From: CANNBR01 sp964592275
GTDB lineage: Bacteria > Babelota > Babeliae > Babelales > CAIQNR01
Direction of reading: 5' to 3'
Assembly: GCA_964592275.1 (NCBI GenBank)
Contig: CAZQDJ010000019.1
Location: 1 to 21,649 of the forward strand
DNA: 21,649 bases
In this document: positions 13,650 through 21,444 of the stretch, in pieces
How positions within the stretch are numbered: position 1 is the stretch's first letter
Layout of the letters: each line of letters opens with the position of its first letter
Made by a program: the position numbers and the translations under genes
Notes under the pieces: generated by a model
Told to the model about the DNA's origin: nothing
Databases searched by the model: none
What the model saw: only the letters and a program-made list of their open reading frames with translations

Positions 13650-15272
13650 CTAGAAAGACTTTTTACAACAAGCGTCAATAAAACCTTGAAATAAAGGGTG
13701 CGGTTTATAAGGGCGGGATAAGAATTCAGGATGAAACTGGCTAGCAACCATAAAGGGATGATTTTTAAGCTCTACAATTTCAACCAATGAACCATCAGGA
13801 GATTGTCCCGAAATAACAAGTCCAGCATCTTCAAGAGATTTACGATAAACATTATTAAATTCATAACGGTGGCGATGACGCTCTTGCACCACGTCATGTT
13901 CAAGATCGCAAACTCCATACGCAGCAGCAGTTTTGGTACCCAGTACAATCTTGCACGGATAAACCCCAAGGCGCATTGTGCCCCCTTTACGAGTCACTTC
14001 TTTTTGCTCATTCATCATGCTCACTACAGGAATAGAAGTTTCTTCGTTCACTTCACATGAATTTGCATCAGCACCAAGCACTGCACGAGCTAATTCTATA
14101 CAAAGCACTTGCATCCCCAAACACAACCCAAGATAAGGTTTATTATTGATTCGGGCCCAACGCGCAGCACAAATTTTCCCTTCAACTGCTCGTGCACCAA
14201 AGCCTCCAGGAACCACAACCCCATCACATCCTGAAAGAAATTGATCAACAGTCTCTTCGGTCACTTGTTCTGCATGAATCCATTTAATGGTCACTTTTGC
14301 ACGCGCATAACGAGCAGCGTGATTCAATGCTTCCATAACACTGATATACGAATCATGCAGCTCCACATACTTACCAACAAGTGCAATCGTCAATGCTTTT
14401 TCTGCCGGAGCTTCGATGCGCGCAATAAGATCCTGCCAGACTGACCAATCAGGAGTTTTCCCTTTTTCAGAAAGTTGTAACTGCTTCATAACGCACGCTC
14501 CCAAACCTTCTTTTTCAAGAATCAACGGAACTTTATAAGCGATTTTTTCCGTTGAAAGAGGAAACACATTCGAGGGAGAAATACTTTCAGCATGAGCCAA
14601 CTTTTCACACAATGAACGATCAATATCATGATCAGCTCGCGCAATAACCACATCAGGAATAATACCAATTGAACGCAATGCGCGTAATGAATGTTGTGAT
14701 GGCTTAGTTTTTAATTCTTCTGTTACCTGCACATACGGAAGCCAGGTAACATGCACAAACAATGTATTTTCTTTTCCCAGGTCAAATCTCATTTCACGCA
14801 ACGCTTCAAGAAATGGCCCCTCTTCAACATCGCCTACCGTTCCACCAACTTCTACAATCAGAACATCACATTCCATTGTTTTTGCCGCATGTTTAATCGC
14901 TACTTTAATCTCTTGAGTAATATGAGGAATAACTTGAATAGTTCTTCCTAAATATTCACCTTTACGCTCACGATCAATAACACGAGCATAAATTTGTCCC
15001 GACGTCACACTGCATGAACGTTGTAAATTAATTCCTAAAAATCGTTCGTAATGGCCAAGATCAAGATCTGTTTCTGCTCCATCATTCGTGACAAACACTT
15101 CTCCATGCTGATAGGGAGACATTGTGCCAGGATCAACATTTATGTAAGGATCAAGTTTTTGTATACCAATACGAATCCCATTTTCTTGCAAAATCCTTCC
15201 CAAAGATGCTGCAACAACACCTTTACCAACAGAACTAATAACCCCACCGGTAACAAAGACATACTTGATCAT
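13650..15272 (-). CDS. pyrG: CTP synthase
   Basis: This 540-aa cytoplasmic enzyme converts UTP, ATP and glutamine to CTP. The N-terminal synthetase domain shows GGVISSVGKGVVAASLG (9-25, with Lys17), KLDPYINVDPGTMSP (39-53) and EVGGTVGD (141-148). The C-terminal class I glutamine amidotransferase domain has PGGFG (355-359), the nucleophile Cys384 in LGLCLGMQ and the His514/Glu516 pair in FHPEF. All key residues are intact and length is normal. AGGA precedes the ATG at about 6 nt. It is divergent from the 75-aa lipoprotein gene. Its presence next to imported-nucleotide transporters suggests CTP is at least partly made from UTP inside the cell. Confidence 0.98.
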   Translation of the reverse strand: MIKYVFVTGGVISSVGKGVVAASLGRILQENGIRIGIQKLDPYINVDPGTMSPYQHGEVFVTNDGAETDLDLGHYERFLGINLQRSCSVTSGQIYARVIDRERKGEYLGRTIQVIPHITQEIKVAIKHAAKTMECDVLIVEVGGTVGDVEEGPFLEALREMRFDLGKENTLFVHVTWLPYVQVTEELKTKPSQHSLRALRSIGIIPDVVIARADHDIDRSLCEKLAHAESISPSNVFPLSTEKIAYKVPLILEKEGLGACVMKQLQLSEKGKTPDWSVWQDLIARIEAPAEKALTIALVGKYVELHDSYISVMEALNHAARYARAKVTIKWIHAEQVTEETVDQFLSGCDGVVVPGGFGARAVEGKICAARWARINNKPYLGLCLGMQVLCIELARAVLGADANSCEVNEETSIPVVSMMNEQKEVTRKGGTMRLGVYPCKIVLGTKTAAAYGVCDLEHDVVQERHRHRYEFNNVYRKSLEDAGLVISGQSPDGSLVEIVELKNHPFMVASQFHPEFLSRPYKPHPLFQGFIDACCKKSF

Positions 15273-15315
15273 ATTTTTCCTAGAAACGCTGATTGAGAAA
15301 GAATTTTCACGAATT

Positions 15316-15333
15316 ATTATAAGACTTTATAAT
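15316..15333. promoter_or_regulatory. Back-to-back -10 boxes of pyrG and lipoprotein
   Basis: A perfect TATAAT on the minus strand (15316-15321) serves pyrG, and a perfect TATAAT on the plus strand (15328-15333) points to the lipoprotein gene. Only 6 bases separate them, so the two promoters overlap and may interfere with each other. The -35 boxes are poor. Confidence 0.5.
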
Positions 15334-15421
15334 TTTAAAATATTTTTTATTGTAAATCCCTTCTTGCTTTTTCACAACCATCATCATAAGTTTGGAAAAG
15401 TTTGTTAAAAAAAGGATTTGT

Positions 15422-15649
15422 ATGAAACATCTTATCACCCTCCTCATTCTTTCACTTGCAACCTTGTCTGGTTGCGGTACCAAAAAAGAAAAAGATCAAT
15501 TACTTGAAACCCAAGAAGCACCCATTACAGAAACACTTTTTGAGCATAGAGAAGACCCCAATGACACAACTCTCCCTCGTGAAGTTAAAGCTAGAAATGG
15601 TTTTTTAAAACAAACTGAAGAACCTGTTCATATAGAGACTCATGAATAA
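15422..15649 (+). CDS. Small lipoprotein (75 aa), function unknown
   Basis: A lipoprotein signal (MKHLITLLILSLATLSGC, lipobox LSGC with Cys18) precedes a short charged mature part (GTKKEKDQLLETQEA...) with no recognised domain. AAGGA lies 5 nt before the ATG, which rules out the upstream TTG at 15392. It is probably membrane-anchored in the periplasm. It lies between pyrG (divergent) and another lipoprotein gene on the same strand. No terminator is visible after it. Confidence 0.75.
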   Translation: MKHLITLLILSLATLSGCGTKKEKDQLLETQEAPITETLFEHREDPNDTTLPREVKARNGFLKQTEEPVHIETHE

Positions 15650-15650
15650 C

Positions 15651-15678
15651 TTGCAAAATTGCCCACTACTTTTATACC
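15651..15678 (+). promoter_or_regulatory. Promoter of the Cys-rich lipoprotein gene
   Basis: TTGCAA (15651-15656) and TATACC (15673-15678) are 16 nt apart. The pair resembles the promoter at 19234-19263. It starts immediately after the upstream lipoprotein stop codon. Confidence 0.5.
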
Positions 15679-15717
15679 ATCGAAACCAGTCATGTTTAAA
15701 AATAAGAAAGGACTCGT

Positions 15718-15987
15718 ATGAAAAAAATGGCTCTTGCAACTCTTTCAGCAGTAGCTCTTTTGTTAGCACTCCCTGGGTGCTGCAAAAAAAAGGAATGCGC
15801 TAAATCATCAGAAACATCTATGAAAAAAGAAAAATGCTGCGAAGGCAAATCTTGCTGCAAAATGGAAAAATGCCTTGCATGCAAAAAATGCCACAAAAAC
15901 AAAATGTGCAATGGCAAAATGTGTGAAAAAAAATCTGCCTACCACTCATATCTAGAACTTGAAGCAGCAGACGATATTTTACTTTAA
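15718..15987 (+). CDS. Cysteine- and lysine-rich lipoprotein (89 aa), candidate metal binder
   Basis: A lipoprotein signal with lipobox LPGC (Cys21) precedes a mature part with eleven more cysteines, at 22, 27, 40, 41, 46, 47, 52, 55, 58, 64 and 69, in a lysine- and methionine-rich setting (CC, CxxC and CKKCH patterns). This looks like a metallothionein-style metal-binding segment, or a heavily disulfide-bonded surface protein. No named family is recognised. The C-terminal 15 residues are acidic and Cys-free. AAAGGA lies 5 nt before the ATG. It has its own promoter and a strong terminator. Confidence 0.8.
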   Translation: MKKMALATLSAVALLLALPGCCKKKECAKSSETSMKKEKCCEGKSCCKMEKCLACKKCHKNKMCNGKMCEKKSAYHSYLELEAADDILL

Positions 15988-16007
15988 TACTCGCCAACTA
16001 AAACAGG

Positions 16008-16030
16008 GGGGAAGTTCGCTTCCCCTTTTT
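16008..16030 (+). terminator. Rho-independent terminator of the Cys-rich lipoprotein gene
   Basis: GGGGAAG (16008-16014) pairs with CTTCCCC (16019-16025) around a TTCG tetraloop, followed by TTTTT. It lies about 20 bases after the stop codon. Confidence 0.9.
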
Positions 16031-16057
16031 GCTTTTATTAAAATTACGACTTTTTTC

Positions 16058-16140
16058 CGTTAACGTCTGGATTCCCAGGCTCTTACTCGTACGCCACTCG
16101 TCCATACGAACCTGGCTTCTCGCTCGTTGGGAATGACATT
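16058..16140. repeat. GC-richer palindromic repeat-like element
   Basis: The stretch differs in composition from its AT-rich flanks. Nested inverted repeats are visible: ATTCCCA (16071-16077) with TGGGAAT (16128-16134), CCAGG (16075-16079) with CCTGG (16111-16115), and TCGTA (16087-16091) with TACGA (16105-16109). The ends (TCTGGATTCCC, GGGAATGACA) resemble palindromic elements known in other intracellular bacteria. A weaker relative may lie at 21461-21545. It occupies the gap between two convergent transcription units. Confidence 0.5.
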
Positions 16141-16182
16141 GATTTTTTATTTATTCATTATTTTTTTTAAGCAGATCCACTA

Positions 16183-16872
16183 TCAGCAACACGGCTTAAT
16201 AATATACGATAAAAGTTTTTGTACCGTTTCATCAAACGTAAGATCACTGTTGTCAATTTCAATACCACCTTGAGGAACTGCAAGAGGAGATATCTCTCTA
16301 TTCATATCTTTCACATCACGGTCATACACCAATGCCTGCGCTTCTTCTAACGTAAAAACATTTCCTCGCACCTTCTGATCTTTTTGCCATCGAGCTGCTC
16401 GAACAGGCAAAGAGGCGGTTAGATAAAATTTAAAATTTGCCTGAGGAAACACAAGTGATCCAACATCACGCCCATCAATCACTAAGTTATATTTTTTTGC
16501 CAAATCTCTTTGCTGCTCAACCATAGCCTCCCGTACCACTTTTTGCGAACTAATAAGTGCTACATATCGATCTACAGAAGAGTCTTTTAGAAACGTAGTG
16601 ATATCATTGTCTTTATAAAAAATGCGCACATCTTTCTGTGCATCATAGGAATAAGAAAAAAAATCAGAACGTACGCATTCAGCAATATCATCTTGCTGCA
16701 CACACTCCAAAGCATGTTCTGAATAGTCACGAACAGTCACAAGAAGATACGCAAGAGAACGATACAAATAACCAGTATTCAAATGAAAAAAGCCCAATTT
16801 TTTTGCAATACATGCAGCCACTGTCGATTTGCCACTTGCCGTTGGTCCATCAATGGTAATAATCACGCGCAT
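16183..16872 (-). CDS. cmk: Cytidylate kinase
   Basis: This 229-aa cytoplasmic enzyme phosphorylates CMP and dCMP with ATP. A P-loop GPTASGKST (9-17), the NTGYLYRS motif (32-39), DGRDVGSLVFP (133-143) and the ASLPVRAARW lid-region motif (153-162) identify Cmk. It is last in the DJ-1/recJ/cmk operon, 11 bases after recJ. The start is uncertain: AAGAAAGG directly abuts the ATG at 16872, while the GTG two codons later (16866) has ideal 6-nt spacing. The real start may therefore be the GTG, which would drop two residues. It ends in KPCC. Confidence 0.95.
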   Translation of the reverse strand: MRVIITIDGPTASGKSTVAACIAKKLGFFHLNTGYLYRSLAYLLVTVRDYSEHALECVQQDDIAECVRSDFFSYSYDAQKDVRIFYKDNDITTFLKDSSVDRYVALISSQKVVREAMVEQQRDLAKKYNLVIDGRDVGSLVFPQANFKFYLTASLPVRAARWQKDQKVRGNVFTLEEAQALVYDRDVKDMNREISPLAVPQGGIEIDNSDLTFDETVQKLLSYIIKPCC

Positions 16873-16880
16873 CCTTTCTT
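16873..16880 (-). promoter_or_regulatory. Shine-Dalgarno abutting the cmk ATG
   Basis: AAGAAAGG on the minus strand has no spacer to the ATG at 16872 but 6 nt to the in-frame GTG at 16866, favouring GTG initiation. Confidence 0.5.
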
Positions 16881-16883
16881 ATG

Positions 16884-18614
16884 CTACAAAGCAATATCAA
16901 GTCCTAAAAGTTCTACATTTGAACGACCTTGCCATTCATTTTCTGTCACCTGCACTGCCACATCAAATGGTTTATCTGCATGCAATTGCAGTGCTTCATA
17001 GATATCAGGCCTATTGAAAAAAATAACTGGCTTAATAACTCCTTCAGAAAATAAAAGACATTTTACATGTTCATCTTTTAAAAGCTGCGCAGGTTGAGCA
17101 AGGGTTACTTGCTTCAGATGAAACAAAGGTTGAGCATTTTGCGCACCAAATGGCTCAAAAAGCTCCATATCTTGAATCAGTTTTTTATTTACTTCAGACA
17201 ATGTTATTTCCGCATCACATTTAATTTTCTGTTTCAAATCTTCTGGTGTTAAACGGGCAGCTACATACGCTTCCAATCCTTCTTTAAGTGCTGGCAATTT
17301 ATCTTGATCAAGCGCAAGACCAGCTGCCATTGCATGCCCCCCAAATTGATCTAGCAAATGTGAATGCGCTTGCAGCGCATCAAACATATTAAGCCCTTCA
17401 ACTGATCGACATGAGCCTTTTGCTTTCCCTTTATCGGTCAAATGAAATAAAAGAACCGGCCTACCATAAGCACCAACAATACGCGAAGCAACAAGACCAA
17501 TAACCCCTGGGGCCCAGTTTTTACCCCCTGCCATCACCACCATTTCTTTTGAAACATCAATCGTTCCTTGGGCAACGCATCCTTGTACATCTTCAAAAAT
17601 TGAACGCTCAATCAATTTACGAGCTTCATTAAGTTCAAATAAAATTCGCCCCACCGCTTCTGTTTCACCAAGATCTGAACCTAATAAAAACTTAACTCCC
17701 TGACGCGCATCTTCCAAGCGACCCAGTGCATTAATCTGCGGAGTAATACGAAAGCCAATATCAGTAGCAGAAAGTTTTGCTTTTGTAAGTTTTGCGTTTG
17801 CTTTTAAAACAGAAAGCGATAACGTATTTTTTTCATAAATCCAACGTAACCCATGACGCACCCAAAAACGATTTTCACCAAGTAATGGAACTACGTCAGC
17901 AATTGTGCCAAGCAACAATAATTCATACGCCTTTTCAGGAAGAGGCAGACCTTTTTTTTCATACAGCAAAGTCAAAATTTTAAAAGAAACTCCAACACCC
18001 GCAAAATCTTTAAATGGATATAAACAATCCGACTGATGCGGATTAACCAAAGCAAATGCTTCTGGAAGATGTTCATGCGGGCGGTGATGATCAGTAATAA
18101 TAAGATCTATTCCACGTTCTTTGGCCACAAGCGCTGGTTCAAAAGCTGTTGTGCCATTATCAACCGTAATAATAACTTTATACCCATTATCTGCAGCTCG
18201 ATGTACCACTTTTGTCGAAAGACCATATCCTTCTTTTGCTCGATGAGGCAGGTAAAAATTAACCTGTGCTCCAAGAGGAAGAAGACATGCCATCATCAAA
18301 GACGATGAGGTAATACCATCAACATCATAATCGCCAAAAATAAGAATTTTTTCCTTATGATCAATGGCATACAAAATACGTTCAACTGCCTTTTCTGCAT
18401 CTTTTAACAATGAAGAAGAAGCAACATCTTTTTCAAATGAACTAAATAAAAAACTCGTAATAGCATCATCTGTTGAATACCCACGAGCCAATAATGTTTG
18501 AGCAAGAGGAATGGCAATATTATATTTTGCTGCAACCTCAATGACAGTCCCTTTTAAAACCAACTGAGCATGAGGCTTTTTCCAAAGATATTTAAGCCCT
18601 TGTACCGACTGCAT
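16884..18614 (-). CDS. recJ: Single-stranded-DNA-specific exonuclease RecJ
   Basis: This 576-aa cytoplasmic 5'-3' exonuclease of the DHH phosphoesterase family works in recombination and repair. Metal-binding motifs are present: FGDYDVDGITSS (93-104), VDNG (151-154) and TDHHRP (174-179). The DHHA1-type motif GGHAMAAG (around His427) and a C-terminal OB-like region follow. Length matches the family. The start lies 6 bases after the stop of the DJ-1 gene and no clear Shine-Dalgarno is visible, so translation is probably coupled. Confidence 0.95.
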   Translation of the reverse strand: MQSVQGLKYLWKKPHAQLVLKGTVIEVAAKYNIAIPLAQTLLARGYSTDDAITSFLFSSFEKDVASSSLLKDAEKAVERILYAIDHKEKILIFGDYDVDGITSSSLMMACLLPLGAQVNFYLPHRAKEGYGLSTKVVHRAADNGYKVIITVDNGTTAFEPALVAKERGIDLIITDHHRPHEHLPEAFALVNPHQSDCLYPFKDFAGVGVSFKILTLLYEKKGLPLPEKAYELLLLGTIADVVPLLGENRFWVRHGLRWIYEKNTLSLSVLKANAKLTKAKLSATDIGFRITPQINALGRLEDARQGVKFLLGSDLGETEAVGRILFELNEARKLIERSIFEDVQGCVAQGTIDVSKEMVVMAGGKNWAPGVIGLVASRIVGAYGRPVLLFHLTDKGKAKGSCRSVEGLNMFDALQAHSHLLDQFGGHAMAAGLALDQDKLPALKEGLEAYVAARLTPEDLKQKIKCDAEITLSEVNKKLIQDMELFEPFGAQNAQPLFHLKQVTLAQPAQLLKDEHVKCLLFSEGVIKPVIFFNRPDIYEALQLHADKPFDVAVQVTENEWQGRSNVELLGLDIAL

Positions 18615-18620
18615 AAAAAA

Positions 18621-19142
18621 TCACAATACTGTTAAAATAGCTTGTCCAAATGCTGCTGCAGCCAAAGGACCATTTGCCGTAACAACTTTTCCATCAACAA
18701 CAACTGGCTCATGAACAAATGTTGCACCCGCCGCATCAAACACTTCTTGTACTCCTCCATCATCATCCCAACCAGTTGCTTTTTTGCCACGCAATACGTG
18801 TGCATGCGCAAGAATACGAGGAGACACACAAATAGCTCCGTATGCCTTTCCTAACGCAAACGCTTCATTAAGAATTCGATACATCACAGGAGTATCTAAA
18901 CATTTATTTTTCATTGCCCCGCGCCCACCAATCAAGAATATTCCATCAAAATTAGTAATATGCAGTACATCAAGAGCGACATCAACATGAACTGTTGAAC
19001 CATCATGAGCAACCGCTTGACCGAGTTTATCGCTTGCTATTGTTATACTAACACCTGCTTTAAGCAAAACTTTGTGCGTTTCATTATATTCTTCTTGTTG
19101 GTACCCTTTGCTGGCAACAACCAATACCACTTTTTTTGTCAT
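18621..19142 (-). CDS. DJ-1/PfpI-family protein (class I glutamine amidotransferase-like fold)
   Basis: This 173-aa cytoplasmic protein has a conserved N-terminal acidic motif (GYQQEEYNE, 13-21) and a nucleophile elbow YGAICVSP (101-108, Cys105). The residue after Cys is Val rather than the His of PfpI proteases, so it is closer to the DJ-1/YajL/ThiJ side, with proposed glyoxalase, deglycase or stress roles. The activity is not settled for the family. The ATG at 19142 has AAAGGA 7 nt upstream; the TTG at 19148 is too close to that site. It is first in the operon with recJ and cmk. Confidence 0.88.
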   Translation of the reverse strand: MTKKVVLVVASKGYQQEEYNETHKVLLKAGVSITIASDKLGQAVAHDGSTVHVDVALDVLHITNFDGIFLIGGRGAMKNKCLDTPVMYRILNEAFALGKAYGAICVSPRILAHAHVLRGKKATGWDDDGGVQEVFDAAGATFVHEPVVVDGKVVTANGPLAAAAFGQAILTVL

Positions 19143-19233
19143 ACCCAATTCCTTTTACCCCCGTATATCAATGTTTTGCCAGAGTAACACCTGTATAAAA
19201 TGCGGTCAAATAGCGCACTTTCTCTCAATACAC

Positions 19234-19263
19234 TTGCACAAAAAAGGATCAGTTTTTTATACC
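19234..19263 (+). promoter_or_regulatory. Promoter of the 708-aa gene
   Basis: TTGCAC (19234-19239) and TATACC (19258-19263) are 18 nt apart. Transcription would start near 19270, inside the tandem repeat that follows. Confidence 0.45.
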
Positions 19264-19293
19264 TAAATCCACTATTTATAAATCCACTATTTA
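19264..19293 (+). repeat. Two 15-bp palindromic direct repeats at the start site
   Basis: TAAATCCACTATTTA occurs twice without a gap (19264-19278, 19279-19293). Each copy is itself an inverted repeat (TAAAT/ATTTA around CCACT). Position directly after the -10 box fits a repressor operator. Confidence 0.65.
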
Positions 19294-19317
19294 AAAATTT
19301 ATTCTTTGGAGCCACTC

Positions 19318-21444
19318 ATGCATAAAAAACATTTTCTATTTCTTAGTTATGTCGTTGCCTTCTTTAATTTTTTAAACTGCACAGTCCCTCCAAGTCCCAA
19401 AAACTCCCTTATTGCCTCACTTGCTGCGGCACATTCTACTCAAGAACTTCCACTTTCCTCTACTTCTCGTTCTATTTTGCGACTTTTTTATATAACAGAA
19501 CATCTTGAGCCAGCCCTTACTTTCATTAAAAAAATGACCTTACAATCTAAAAAAATAGATGAACAATGTGCTTATCGCATTGTCTCTCTTTTTTCTGGAA
19601 CTGCCCTTTTAAAAAGCGAAAAAATGAAAACTGTATTCTTGCACATCACAGAACAACACTCACTTTCGCCTCTCCTTATCGTATGGGATCGGATAAAGCA
19701 ATTTAAATACGGAATCAATCCACAAGAAAAAAATCTTCTTTTAGATTTTTCAAAACTTTGCCTTGTTGCCTATCAATTTACTCTTGTAACACTCAACCAA
19801 AAAAACGCTTCTCCACTTCCTTGCATTTCCCCAGAAGATCTTAATTCATTCGAACAAATTGACGAAGTATTTGAAACAATGGAAAGTTATTCATTTTTTT
19901 ATTTTCTAAGAAAACCTTTGATACAAACAAAAACAATCACTCCATCACCGAAAAATTCAAATGTTCACGAATTTTGTGCAAGCCTTGCTCTTCGCTATTA
20001 TCTCAACGAACGACTAAAAATAACCTTCTCTTTATTTACCTCTTTTCATAAAAAAAAGATCCCACTTTTTACTCAAGGAATTGAATACCTTGGCTTTAAA
20101 AAAGAGGATATTATTTTTGATGATCAGGTTATTGCCACCTATTTTGATCTTTTACAAGAAGAAAAACAGCTCACTCCTTTTATACAACTCATGAAACAAT
20201 TTCAAAGTTTTGATTTCATAAAAAATGCTACATTTGTAAAAGAATTTTTAGTCCTTCTTTGCATTGTGTACAAAGACCTGCTTTTAGAAAATAACCTTAC
20301 ATCTCGATTGCCAGAAATTACTGAGAAACTACATGAACTATCTCTTGAACAACTTCTTTTTCTCATAGATAACATTAATGAAAAATATGTGGCAAAATTT
20401 TTTTCTTCAAAACCAATAATCCAAAAAGACAGTTCTCTCCCCACTCTTATTGAGTATGAATATGGAGTTTCTCCTCATACTTTTACCAATCTTATTTTTC
20501 ATCGATACTATTATATAAAAAGGCTTCAGTCGGTAGTAAAAACTCTTTTAAAGCTTACTATCCAGAAACAATTTACACCAACAAAAACAAGCTTATTCTT
20601 GAAACCATTTACTATGGCTTGGGAAGATTTTATAGCTTATAAAGATGTCTGCGACCAACAATTAATTATTGATTTTACAAAAGAAATTTATACTCTTTCC
20701 CAAACATTATTATATCACCATCCTAATCATCACTACACACATGCGCTTCAATTTTTTTTATCAAAACCAAAACTGTTTTCTGTATTAGAAAAGTCTCTTT
20801 CAAATGAACAGTCAATGCTTATAGATGACTTTAAGCAAACTATTGAAATCGATAAAATAATTTCACGCTTTTATGTCATAAAACGACTTAATCCCATTAT
20901 GACTAAAATCAATATGCTCTATGCAAATAATCTACTACACCTTAATTGCACTACTATTATCGATAAAAATGATCCTTGTTTAAAAAAATTATCTTTAAGT
21001 AAAGAGCCGATTATCACCATGATCCACGATATCTATCGAACAGATACTTTCAAACCTATTTTTACTCTCTGGAATGGAATTAGCCACTACAAATACATTC
21101 AAGATGAAGACCTTTGTAGTGAATTTGCACAATTCATTATTCATCTTATTCACAACACAACCCACTCTACAAAAAAAGGATTACTACCTCTTGATCAACT
21201 TAATGAAATGCCCTTAGAAGATATTCTCAATCTCCTTGATATTCTCGTAGAAGAATTACCCCTATTTCTTAATGAAAATGAAATCAATGCTAACATGCAC
21301 TGGAAAGATTGGCTCAAAAAATACTGGCTTATAGCGCCCTTACGAACAGCCATTTTTGGTATTACTGTTTACCTGACGTACAAAGGAGTAATGAAAAAAT
21401 CAAACCATCAACAACCATTAAATCCACAAACTGACATACTGTAG
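19318..21444 (+). CDS. Exported four-repeat protein with C-terminal membrane helix (708 aa), function unknown
   Basis: The N-terminus is a signal sequence (MHKKHFLFLSYVVAFFNFLNC); a lipobox-like FLNC is present but Asn at -1 is unusual, so lipidation is doubtful. Four divergent helical repeats follow, beginning near residues 54, 222, 392 and 513. Each opens with a motif like (F/Y)Yxxx(E/R)(H/R)L and contains a later block like P-(L/I/F)-(I/F)-x-L-(W/M) with a conserved F/Y pair, e.g. SPLLIVWDRIKQFKYG and KPIFTLWNGISHYKYI. A membrane helix (about 672-688) and a short polar tail close the protein. GGAG lies 6 nt before the ATG; the TTG at 19306 overlaps that site and is rejected. No terminator is obvious. 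No family is recognised; a surface or host-interface protein is a guess. Confidence 0.8.
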   Translation: MHKKHFLFLSYVVAFFNFLNCTVPPSPKNSLIASLAAAHSTQELPLSSTSRSILRLFYITEHLEPALTFIKKMTLQSKKIDEQCAYRIVSLFSGTALLKSEKMKTVFLHITEQHSLSPLLIVWDRIKQFKYGINPQEKNLLLDFSKLCLVAYQFTLVTLNQKNASPLPCISPEDLNSFEQIDEVFETMESYSFFYFLRKPLIQTKTITPSPKNSNVHEFCASLALRYYLNERLKITFSLFTSFHKKKIPLFTQGIEYLGFKKEDIIFDDQVIATYFDLLQEEKQLTPFIQLMKQFQSFDFIKNATFVKEFLVLLCIVYKDLLLENNLTSRLPEITEKLHELSLEQLLFLIDNINEKYVAKFFSSKPIIQKDSSLPTLIEYEYGVSPHTFTNLIFHRYYYIKRLQSVVKTLLKLTIQKQFTPTKTSLFLKPFTMAWEDFIAYKDVCDQQLIIDFTKEIYTLSQTLLYHHPNHHYTHALQFFLSKPKLFSVLEKSLSNEQSMLIDDFKQTIEIDKIISRFYVIKRLNPIMTKINMLYANNLLHLNCTTIIDKNDPCLKKLSLSKEPIITMIHDIYRTDTFKPIFTLWNGISHYKYIQDEDLCSEFAQFIIHLIHNTTHSTKKGLLPLDQLNEMPLEDILNLLDILVEELPLFLNENEINANMHWKDWLKKYWLIAPLRTAIFGITVYLTYKGVMKKSNHQQPLNPQTDIL

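Noticed and set aside
13622..13660. Intrinsic terminator after pyrG
   Set aside because: A CTTTC/GAAAG pairing overlapping the stop codon and a later T-rich stretch are present, but the stem is short and not adjacent to the T-run, so it was not called.
15880..15894. CKKCH in the Cys-rich lipoprotein as a cytochrome c heme site
   Set aside because: The motif CxxCH is present, but it lies in a sequence with eleven mature cysteines and no other cytochrome feature, so chance or metal binding is more likely.
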